Shown: positions 1 through 5,659 of the stretch, one piece after another
Numbering within the stretch: the stretch's first letter is position 1
Layout of the letters: each line of letters starts with the position of its first letter
The notes under the pieces: generated by a model
Databases searched by the model: none
Told to the model about the DNA's origin: nothing
The model's input: the letters and a program-made list of their open reading frames with translations, nothing else
Assembly: GCA_020852535.1 (NCBI GenBank)
Contig: JADZAO010000034.1
Coordinates: 1-6,154, forward strand
Direction of reading: 5' to 3'
DNA: 6,154 nucleotides
Source: Paracoccaceae bacterium
Lineage (GTDB): Bacteria; Pseudomonadota; Alphaproteobacteria; Rhodobacterales; Rhodobacteraceae
Made by a program: the position numbers and the translations under genes

Positions 1-1311
1 ACAGATCCGCGGGTCGGGGAGTGGTTGACGAAGATCGTGCCGGACGATGCAGTAGCAGCAGCACAAATTCGGCATATCCAGCGGTCTTACGAGCGATCGG
101 TCAAGGTTCCGGTGCGGTTGGCACAGGAGCTGGCGCGGGTGACGAGCGTTGCTCGAGGAGTTTGGGCCGAAGCGCGAGCTACAGAGGACGTGCCGAAATT
201 TTTACCGATATTGCAAGATGTTATCCGACTTCGGCAGGAAGAGGCAGCCTGTCTCGCTTCCGGCGGCGATGTCTATGATGCGCTTCTTGACGATTACGAA
301 CCTGGTGCTACGGCGGCGGAGATTGGGGCGATGTTTGATCGGATGCGTCCGCGTCTGGTGGCTTTGCGGGCTAAGGTGCTTGGGGCAACAAAACAACCTA
401 TGGCGTTGCAGGCCAACTTTGGCGCCGAGGCGCAGATGCTGATGGCGCGCGATCTGGCGACTGCCTTTGGCTACGATTGGGAGCAGGGACGGCTGGATTT
501 GGCGGTTCATCCGTTCAGTTCGGGGTCAGGGGATGATGTGCGGATCACAACGCGGATCGTTGAGGCCGAGCCGTTTAACTGTTTTTACTCGACGATTCAT
601 GAGGTTGGTCATGCCTGCTACGAGCTCGGAATCGACAATAACTATCGCTTAACACCACTTGGTGCGGGTGTGTCGATGGGAGTACATGAAAGCCAAAGTC
701 GGATTTGTGAGAATCAACTTGGTCGCAGTCGCGCCTTTACCGGCTGGATGTTTGATCAGATGCGTAAGAGGTTCGGCGAGTTCGGGATTGCTTCAGCGGA
801 GGCATTTTATGCTTCAGCTAACCGTGTTTCAAAGGGCAATTATATCCGCACGGAAAGCGACGAGGTACAGTATAATCTGCACATAATGATGCGCTTTGAT
901 TTGGAACGTGACCTAATCAAAGCTAAACTTTGCGTTAATGATCTGGAAGAGGCATGGAATGCGCGCTTCCTTGCAGATTTTGGTGTGATGGTAGATCGGC
1001 CCTCGAATGGCATGTTGCAGGATGTGCATTGGTCCTGCGGATTATTTGGATATTTTCCGACTTATAGCTTAGGAAACGTTTACGCTGGATGCTTGCACCG
1101 TGCAATGCGAGCTGACGTGCCAGACCTAGACGCGTCTTTGGCAAAGGGAGATGCTACCTCTGCAACTAGCTGGTTGCGCGAGCGGTTGCAGCGGTATGGT
1201 GGATTACGTGGGCCTAAGGATACGATTATTGAGGCTTGTAGGTTCGAGCCGGACGAAGGGCCGCTGCTTGACTATCTAGATGCGAAATTTGGAGAGATCT
1301 ACCAAATATGA
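1..1311 (+). CDS. Family M32 (Taq-type) metallocarboxypeptidase, 5' end outside window
   Basis: This is a zinc-dependent cytosolic carboxypeptidase that, by family knowledge, removes C-terminal residues from peptides with broad specificity. The reading frame is open from the first base. The residues before the first possible TTG start (base 25) read TDPRVGEW, which fits the family, so the true start lies upstream. In all 436 residues are visible, against roughly 490-500 usual for M32. Key motifs, numbered by visible residue, are HEVGH at 200-204 (bases 598-612; two zinc-binding His and the catalytic Glu), HESQSR at 229-234 (bases 685-702; its Glu is the third zinc ligand), IRTESDEVQYNLH at about 282-294, and DVHWSCGLFGYFPTYSLGN starting at about 341. 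All expected M32 blocks are present in order and unbroken, so the enzyme is probably active. It ends with TGA and faces tldD tail to tail. I see no functional link to the oxidase genes. Confidence 0.95.
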   Translation, partial: TDPRVGEWLTKIVPDDAVAAAQIRHIQRSYERSVKVPVRLAQELARVTSVARGVWAEARATEDVPKFLPILQDVIRLRQEEAACLASGGDVYDALLDDYEPGATAAEIGAMFDRMRPRLVALRAKVLGATKQPMALQANFGAEAQMLMARDLATAFGYDWEQGRLDLAVHPFSSGSGDDVRITTRIVEAEPFNCFYSTIHEVGHACYELGIDNNYRLTPLGAGVSMGVHESQSRICENQLGRSRAFTGWMFDQMRKRFGEFGIASAEAFYASANRVSKGNYIRTESDEVQYNLHIMMRFDLERDLIKAKLCVNDLEEAWNARFLADFGVMVDRPSNGMLQDVHWSCGLFGYFPTYSLGNVYAGCLHRAMRADVPDLDASLAKGDATSATSWLRERLQRYGGLRGPKDTIIEACRFEPDEGPLLDYLDAKFGEIYQI

Positions 1312-1335
1312 ACATCTACGCCACCGTTTAGGGAG

Positions 1336-1355
1336 ATTCCCGTTTAGATGGGAAT
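1336..1355. repeat. Small inverted repeat between convergent genes
   Basis: ATTCCC (1336-1341) and GGGAAT (1350-1355) form a 6-bp stem with an 8-nt loop in the 49-nt gap between the ends of the carboxypeptidase gene and tldD. An alternative, mutually exclusive hairpin is GGGA-GAT-TCCC at 1331-1341. Being symmetric, either could act on both strands as a weak shared terminator or RNA 3' end. There is no T-run on either side, so a standard intrinsic terminator is not supported, and a match this short can arise by chance. Confidence 0.25.
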
Positions 1356-1360
1356 GATAA

Positions 1361-2782
1361 TCAAGTTGCAGAACCGCCAATGGTCAGGCCGCCTATCAGG
1401 AGTGTGGGTTGACCCACCCCCACAGGCACCCATTGGCCTGCCTTGCCACAATTGCCGATACCATGGTCGAGGGCAAGGTCGTTGCCGATGGCGCGAATTT
1501 TTTTTAGCGCGGTGGCGCCGTCTCCGATCAAGGTTGCGCCTTTGACAGGGGAGATTACTTTGCCGTTCTGAACGCGATACGCTTCTGTGCAGCTGAACAC
1601 GAACTTGCCGTTAGTAATGTCGACCTGACCGCCGCCAAAGCCTACAGCGTAGATGCCGTCTTTGAGATCGGCAAGGATCGCTGCGGGGTCATCCTTCCCC
1701 GCCAGCATATAAGTATTAGTCATGCGCGGCATGGGGATATGGGCAAAGCTTTCGCGGCGACCGTTGCCGGTGGGGGCAACGCCCATCAAGCGAGCGTTTT
1801 GACGGTCTTGCATATAGCCTACAAGAAAGCCGTCTTCAATCAGGGCGTTCTTAGCAGAAGGCGTACCTTCATCGTCGACAGAAATCGAGCCGCGGCGTTC
1901 GGGGATGGTGCCGTCGTCAAGTACGGTCACACCTGGCGCAGCGATACGACTCCCGAGGAGGCCCGCAAAAGCCGAGGTTTGTTTACGATTAAAATCGCCT
2001 TCTAACCCGTGACCAATAGATTCGTGCAAGAGAATACCTGGCCAACCAGGGCCGAGAACCACGTCCATTATGCCAGCGGGGACGGGGATGGCCTCGAGGT
2101 TGACGAGAGCGATGCGGAGTGCTTCATTTGCCATCGATTTCCAGTGTGATGGTTCGATCAGACGGGCAAGGCCGAAGCGTCCGCCGCTGCCCATGCCTCC
2201 CTGTTCGCGGCGGCCTGCATGTTCTACGATGACTGAGATGTTGAGACAGGCCATCGGGCGGGTATCGGTCATACGAATACCTTCGGGACGGAGGATCTCG
2301 ACCTCTTGCAAGCCAGCCGAAAGAGTAACCGAGGCCTGCATTACACGAGGGTCGAGGGCTCGAACGTAGGCATCAATTTCCTTTAAAAGTTCGAGCTTTT
2401 CTGTGAAGGAAGCATCGGCCATCGGGTCAGAATCGGTATAGAGGCGAACGTTCGAACCTTTGGGGACTGCGGCTAAGGTGCCGCCGCCCGAGCCTATCGA
2501 AAGGCGGGCGGTTTCCGAAGCGCGGCGTAAGGATTTCTCGCTAATTTCGGTGGAATGAGCATAACCTGCAACCTCGCCACGCACGGCGCGGAGGCCGTAG
2601 CCTTCGGAGGCATTATAGGCTGCGGTCTTAATCTGGCTATCGTCGAATACTATGACTTCGGATATTTTACGTTCAAGAAAGAGTTCACCATCGTCTGCAC
2701 CAGCCGTTGTTTGCCGTAGGATGGATAGCGCAACCTCTTCATCCAAAAGGGTTTCGAAGGGCCTGAAGGGCGCATCTTTCAT
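1361..2782 (-). CDS. tldD: Metalloprotease TldD (TldD/PmbA family)
   Basis: TldD is a cytosolic zinc metalloprotease that in E. coli works as a heterodimer with TldE (PmbA) to cleave unfolded peptides, including the microcin B17 precursor and the antitoxin CcdA. The 473-residue length is typical. The HExxxH zinc motif is HESIGH at residues 253-258 (bases 2009-2026), followed by the family signature GLEGDFNRK. The expected third ligand is Cys445 (bases 1448-1450), in GNCGK, followed by the conserved GQWVPVGVGQPTL tail. The first Ala of the common HEAxGH form is Ser here, outside the ligand positions. The ATG at 2780-2782 has a good Shine-Dalgarno AAGGAC (complement of 2791-2796) about 8 nt upstream. 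The gene diverges from coxB, and a candidate Fnr-type box overlaps its ribosome binding site region. No tldE is present, so the partner must be encoded elsewhere. An A8 run lies inside the gene (complement of 1498-1505). Confidence 0.95.
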   Translation of the reverse strand: MKDAPFRPFETLLDEEVALSILRQTTAGADDGELFLERKISEVIVFDDSQIKTAAYNASEGYGLRAVRGEVAGYAHSTEISEKSLRRASETARLSIGSGGGTLAAVPKGSNVRLYTDSDPMADASFTEKLELLKEIDAYVRALDPRVMQASVTLSAGLQEVEILRPEGIRMTDTRPMACLNISVIVEHAGRREQGGMGSGGRFGLARLIEPSHWKSMANEALRIALVNLEAIPVPAGIMDVVLGPGWPGILLHESIGHGLEGDFNRKQTSAFAGLLGSRIAAPGVTVLDDGTIPERRGSISVDDEGTPSAKNALIEDGFLVGYMQDRQNARLMGVAPTGNGRRESFAHIPMPRMTNTYMLAGKDDPAAILADLKDGIYAVGFGGGQVDITNGKFVFSCTEAYRVQNGKVISPVKGATLIGDGATALKKIRAIGNDLALDHGIGNCGKAGQWVPVGVGQPTLLIGGLTIGGSAT

Positions 2783-2794
2783 GGGGCACTGTCC

Positions 2795-2808
2795 TTGATT
2801 TGTGTCAA
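2795..2808. promoter_or_regulatory. Candidate Fnr/FixK-type binding site
   Basis: TTGATTTGTGTCAA is an interrupted palindrome, TTGAT-N4-GTCAA. It differs at one position from the FNR consensus TTGAT-N4-ATCAA, and TTGAC half-sites (here read on the minus strand) are common in alphaproteobacterial Fnr, FixK and related boxes. It lies 12 nt upstream of the tldD start and 159 nt upstream of coxB. It overlaps the -35 of a possible coxB promoter and immediately follows a possible tldD -10 (CATAAT, complement of 2809-2814). A regulator bound here would be expected to block either promoter. That would fit low-oxygen repression of an aa3 oxidase operon, but the regulatory sign is inference. Confidence 0.45.
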
Positions 2809-2823
2809 ATTATGCACTTTTAT
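2795..2823 (+). promoter_or_regulatory. Possible sigma70-type promoter for the oxidase operon
   Basis: TTGATT (2795-2800) and TTTTAT (2818-2823) are separated by 17 nt, and each matches 4 of 6 consensus positions. Transcription would begin near 2830 and leave a leader of about 138 nt before coxB. A weaker alternative is TTGCTT (2834-2839) with TATGGT (2856-2861) at 16-nt spacing. Neither is strong, and the choice rests on spacing alone. The leader also contains an imperfect hairpin (2860-2879: GTTTCAAC, 3-nt loop, GTTGGAAAC with one bulged G). Confidence 0.25.
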
Positions 2824-2967
2824 CGCAACGGTTTTGCTTGTCGCGCTGCCTCTAATATGGTTTCAACTAGGTTGGAAACAACGGGATTCTGCGCAGGGTT
2901 TGTTGTGGTCGTCACGTAAGACGTAAAGAAACAACAGCCAAGTTGTGCACTGAGACGGGAAACAAAT

Positions 2968-3888
2968 ATGTGTTCTTCAATCGTTCAAAAGAGAATTGCT
3001 TTCGGTTTGGCCGGGTTTGTCGGCGGTGCGTTGCCCTTCGGCATGGCTGCAGCACAGGAGCTCGAAATCGTGGGCCAGCCCCTCACGAACAAAATGGGTT
3101 TCCAGCCCGCCGCGACCGAATTGGCTCGTGACCTTCAGGGTCTGGACCACATGTTGTTGATTATCATTACCACGATCACGGTTTTCGTCACTGCGCTGTT
3201 AATCTGGACCATCGTTCGCTACAATAGCCGTGCTAACAAGGTTCCAGCTAAATTTACGCATAACTCGCCTCTAGAAATCGCATGGACGCTCGTGCCGATT
3301 TTGGTCCTTGTGTTCATTGGGGCTTTTTCGCTTCCTGTATTGTTTAAACAACAAGAAATTCCAGTGGCAGATGTCACCATCAAGGTGACAGGAAACCAGT
3401 GGTATTGGTCATATGAATATCCCGACGCTGGGATCGCCTTTGACAGTTATATGATTGGGTCGCCCGCGACTGGGGGTACCAACCAGATGACGCCAGAAGT
3501 CGAGAAGCAATTGATTGATGCCGGTTACAGCAAAGAGCAGTTTCTGCTCGCTACCGACACTGCCGTCGTCGTTCCAGTTGGCAAAACTATCGTGATGCAG
3601 GTTACCGCTGCCGACGTGATTCATTCTTGGAAGATCCCTGCCTTTGGCGTGATGCAGGACGGCGTTCCTGGTCGTTTGGCGCATCTGTGGTTCAAGGCTG
3701 AAAAGGAAGGCATCTATTTTGGCCAGTGTTCAGAACTTTGCGGGCAACTTCACGCTTATATGCCGATTACCGTAAAAGTTGTGAGCCAGGACATATATGA
3801 CGCTTGGGTTACAAAGGCTGCGACCGGTGATGTGGTTCTGTCGGAAGTCGATCTGGCCAAGCCTGTAGAGGTTGCCGCGAGCAACTAA
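2968..3888 (+). CDS. coxB: Cytochrome c oxidase subunit II precursor (CuA subunit)
   Basis: Also called ctaC. This is the inner-membrane subunit whose periplasmic cupredoxin domain takes electrons from cytochrome c and passes them to heme a. The 306 residues include a signal peptide (1-29) ending MAAA before Gln30, matching the mature N-terminal Gln known in Paracoccus. Two membrane helices follow, about 62-83 and 104-126. Glu103 in SPLEIAW matches the conserved Glu at the K-pathway entrance. The aromatic electron-entry stretch GNQWYWSYEY is at 142-151. CuA ligands are complete: His219, Cys254, Glu256 (backbone), Cys258, His262 and Met265. Residues 160-183 look longer than the same loop in Paracoccus by about a dozen residues, which I believe is common in roseobacters. 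Met229 stands where Lys is usually found, before Asp231 and PGR. The ATG has a modest GGGAA upstream. It is the first gene of the oxidase run. Confidence 0.97.
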   Translation: MCSSIVQKRIAFGLAGFVGGALPFGMAAAQELEIVGQPLTNKMGFQPAATELARDLQGLDHMLLIIITTITVFVTALLIWTIVRYNSRANKVPAKFTHNSPLEIAWTLVPILVLVFIGAFSLPVLFKQQEIPVADVTIKVTGNQWYWSYEYPDAGIAFDSYMIGSPATGGTNQMTPEVEKQLIDAGYSKEQFLLATDTAVVVPVGKTIVMQVTAADVIHSWKIPAFGVMQDGVPGRLAHLWFKAEKEGIYFGQCSELCGQLHAYMPITVKVVSQDIYDAWVTKAATGDVVLSEVDLAKPVEVAASN

Positions 3889-3905
3889 TCTTTTGGCGCA
3901 AAAGA
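3889..3905 (+). promoter_or_regulatory. Intercistronic hairpin directly after coxB
   Basis: TCTTTTG (3889-3895), loop GCG, then CAAAAGA (3899-3905) make a perfect 7-bp stem starting at the base after the coxB stop codon. It lies in the 66-nt coxB-ctaB gap, the longest gap in the operon. No T-run follows (the next bases are CGAGAGGGCC), so full termination is unlikely. A role in protecting the coxB 3' end, or in partial attenuation that yields more subunit II than assembly enzymes, is inference. Confidence 0.45.
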
Positions 3906-3954
3906 CGAGAGGGCCCCGGTTGATCGAGGTTTTCTCACCCTGAAGGACGTAAAA

Positions 3955-4890
3955 ATGATGAGCGACATTCGCACTTATGAGCAACCCAGAGAGGCAGGCT
4001 TTGGTGATTATGTCCAGCTTTTGAAGCCGCGTGTCATGTCGCTTGTGGTATTTACAGCTTTGGTTGGCCTGTTGGTCGCACCTGTGAGCGTACATCCGGT
4101 AGTAGCTATGGCCTCGATCTTGTTCATAGCACTTGGAGCAGGGGCCTCTGGTGCGCTGAACATGTGGTGGGATGCTGATATCGATGCCGTGATGCGGCGC
4201 ACTGCCAAGCGTCCCGTGCCTGCTGGCAAGGTTGAGGCGGGCGAGGCGCTGGGGCTGGGTATGGCACTGTCGGGCATCTCGATTGTGATGTTGGCTTTAG
4301 CGTCGAATTGGCTAGCGGCAGGCTTGCTTACATTTACCATCTTTTTTTACGCAGTCATCTACTCGATGTGGCTAAAGCGTTCGACGCCGCAGAACATTGT
4401 GATTGGCGGTGCTGCGGGTGCTTTCCCGCCGATGATCGGCTGGGTGGCAGCGACAGGATCAATTAGCTTGGAAGCCGTGTTGATGTTTGCCTTGATTTTC
4501 ATGTGGACGCCTCCTCATTTCTGGGCGCTCGCGCTATTTATGAAGGAGGACTATTCTAACGCGGGCGTGCCGATGTTGACGGTAACGCATGGCCTCAGAG
4601 CAACACGCAAGCATATCTGGGTTTACACGGTGCTCTTGGCTCCGGTAGCGGTTGGAGCGGCTTTTACGAGAATCGGCGGCCCTACCTATTTGGCTGCATC
4701 GCTGGTGCTGAACGGTTGGTTTTTGTGGGGAGCATGGCGCATTTGGCACCGCGACGATATTGTTGCTGAGACGGATAATTACGTGGTCGAGAAATTGGTG
4801 TTCCGCTTTTCGCTTTATTACCTGTTCTTGCACTTTGGGGCACTTCTGGCGGAAGCCGCGTTGCGCCCCTATGGTTTGGGAGGTTGGTGA
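3955..4890 (+). CDS. ctaB: Heme O synthase (protoheme IX farnesyltransferase)
   Basis: Also called cyoE or COX10. It is an integral membrane UbiA-family prenyltransferase that adds a farnesyl group from farnesyl diphosphate to protoheme IX. This gives heme O, which heme A synthase then converts to heme A for aa3 oxidase. The 311 residues are typical in length. The first Asp-rich site is N69-MWW-D73-ADI-D77 followed by RRTAKRPVP. YSMWLKRSTPQN (136-147) and WTPPHFWALAL (184-194) are further family hallmarks, and KEDYSNAGVPML (197-208) follows the second site. About eight or nine hydrophobic helices are visible. The start is a tandem ATGATG. The first ATG is chosen because AAGGA (3943-3947) is 7 nt upstream, but the second (3958) is possible. 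The gene ends 1 nt before the next small gene, implying coupled translation. Confidence 0.97.
   Translation: MMSDIRTYEQPREAGFGDYVQLLKPRVMSLVVFTALVGLLVAPVSVHPVVAMASILFIALGAGASGALNMWWDADIDAVMRRTAKRPVPAGKVEAGEALGLGMALSGISIVMLALASNWLAAGLLTFTIFFYAVIYSMWLKRSTPQNIVIGGAAGAFPPMIGWVAATGSISLEAVLMFALIFMWTPPHFWALALFMKEDYSNAGVPMLTVTHGLRATRKHIWVYTVLLAPVAVGAAFTRIGGPTYLAASLVLNGWFLWGAWRIWHRDDIVAETDNYVVEKLVFRFSLYYLFLHFGALLAEAALRPYGLGGW
4878..4883 (+). promoter_or_regulatory. Strong Shine-Dalgarno for the small GTG-start gene
   Basis: GGGAGG lies inside the last codons of ctaB, 8 nt before the GTG at 4892. It is the best ribosome binding site match in the operon, and it supports GTG as the start of the coxF-like gene rather than an upstream in-frame ATG at 4760 that would overlap ctaB deeply. 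Confidence 0.7.
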
Positions 4891-4891
4891 A

Positions 4892-5068
4892 GTGACATTC
4901 CGTCCGGAACATGAACTCCACAATCGTCGTTTTTCCCGCAATCTGGGGGTCGGGCTGTCACTGTCGGTATTCATTGCGTTGATTTTTGCGCTGACTGTGG
5001 TGAAGATTACCAAAGAGGGCAAAATGAAGTACAACGCCGACGAAGCGGTGCAGGTAGAGGTGCAATGA
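4892..5068 (+). CDS. coxF: CoxF-like small membrane protein, probable oxidase assembly factor
   Basis: This 58-residue protein begins at GTG, 1 nt after the ctaB stop, and its own TGA overlaps the ctaG start (ATGA). It opens with the polar, charged MTFRPEHELHNRRFSRN, followed by a single hydrophobic helix at about 18-38 ending in FALTVVKIT, and a short polar tail. The PEHELH-RR start and the ALTVVKIT helix end resemble the small CoxF-type proteins I recall at the same place, between ctaB and ctaG, in alphaproteobacterial oxidase operons. The orientation is probably N-terminus inside. Such proteins are presumed to help oxidase assembly, but the function is not established from sequence. The basic N-terminal segment with one helix also resembles small mitochondrial assembly factors in general form only. 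The gene is certain by spacing and ribosome site; the function is tentative. Confidence 0.82.
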   Translation: MTFRPEHELHNRRFSRNLGVGLSLSVFIALIFALTVVKITKEGKMKYNADEAVQVEVQ

Positions 5069-5637
5069 TGCAGAGGCAGAACAGGACTGCGCTTTGTCTG
5101 CTAGGTGTTGTTGTTACAATGGCTTTGCTGTCTTTTGCTGCGGTGCCCTTCTATTCTTGGTTTTGCCGCGTTACGGGTTTTGCCGGAACTACGGGAATAG
5201 CAACGACATTACCGGATAAGATTCTAGACCAAACCGTGATAGTGCGTTTTGATGCTTCGACCGAAAAGGGGATGCCTTGGACGTTCAAGCCGATGCAACG
5301 TGAGATGGTGGTGCGGATCGGTGAGAATGCGATGGCTCTCTACGAGGCTTATAATCCGTCGAGTCGCATGGTGGCGGGAACGGCGAGCTATAATGTCACC
5401 CCCGATGCGGCAGGTGGTTATTTTGATAAGATCGCCTGCTTTTGCTTTACCGAGCAGGTTCTAAAACCGGGTGAGCGAGTGGAAATGCCCGTTAGCTTCT
5501 TTGTGGACCCCGAAATGCTGAAGGACCCGGAAGGACAGTTTGTGAAGGAAATCACACTTTCCTACACATTCTTTGAAACGCCGTTGACCAAGGAGCAGGC
5601 GGCCCTTGCCGCTTCTCAGGACAAGACGGTAAATTGA
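5065..5637 (+). CDS. ctaG: Cytochrome c oxidase assembly protein CtaG (Cox11-type copper chaperone)
   Basis: CtaG delivers copper to the CuB centre of oxidase subunit I on the periplasmic side. The 190 residues show a short cytoplasmic N-terminus, one membrane helix at about 9-28, then VPFYSWFCRVTGFAGTT with the conserved Cys34. A periplasmic immunoglobulin-like domain carries the copper motif CFCF (Cys125, Cys127), followed by EQVLKPGERVEMPVSFFVDP. All three expected copper-binding Cys are present, so it should be functional. The start is a tandem ATGATG that contains the stop of the preceding gene. GAGG (5057-5060) is 4 nt from the first ATG and 7 nt from the second, so the start may be 5065 or 5068. 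The gene ends with tandem in-frame stops, TGA TAA. It is the Cox11 type, not the unrelated Bacillus CtaG. Confidence 0.97.
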   Translation: MMQRQNRTALCLLGVVVTMALLSFAAVPFYSWFCRVTGFAGTTGIATTLPDKILDQTVIVRFDASTEKGMPWTFKPMQREMVVRIGENAMALYEAYNPSSRMVAGTASYNVTPDAAGGYFDKIACFCFTEQVLKPGERVEMPVSFFVDPEMLKDPEGQFVKEITLSYTFFETPLTKEQAALAASQDKTVN

Positions 5638-5659
5638 TAAAAAATGAGAGAACTGGACA

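Noticed and set aside
25..27. TTG as the true start of the carboxypeptidase gene
   Set aside because: The frame is open upstream with family-like residues TDPRVGEW, and the protein would be about 60 residues too short for M32.
1331..1360. Rho-independent terminator between the carboxypeptidase gene and tldD
   Set aside because: The stems are only 4-6 bp and lack a T-run on either strand, so I list it only as an inverted repeat.
2840..2844. GTCGC as a RegA/PrrA-type half-site
   Set aside because: Only a single short half-site is present, with no properly spaced partner.
2914..2926. Direct repeat ACGTAA-G-ACGTAA upstream of coxB as a regulator site
   Set aside because: Two 6-nt copies are easily found by chance, and no known regulator site matches well enough.
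3730..4095. 121-codon minus-strand frame across the coxB-ctaB junction
   Set aside because: It is antisense to two clear genes, has no ribosome site or family motif that I recognise, and is best explained as a shadow.
4534..5034. 166-codon open frame on the minus strand across the end of ctaB and coxF
   Set aside because: It is antisense to well-supported genes, has no recognisable motif, and its composition (many Arg, Ser, Gln) is that of a shadow frame.
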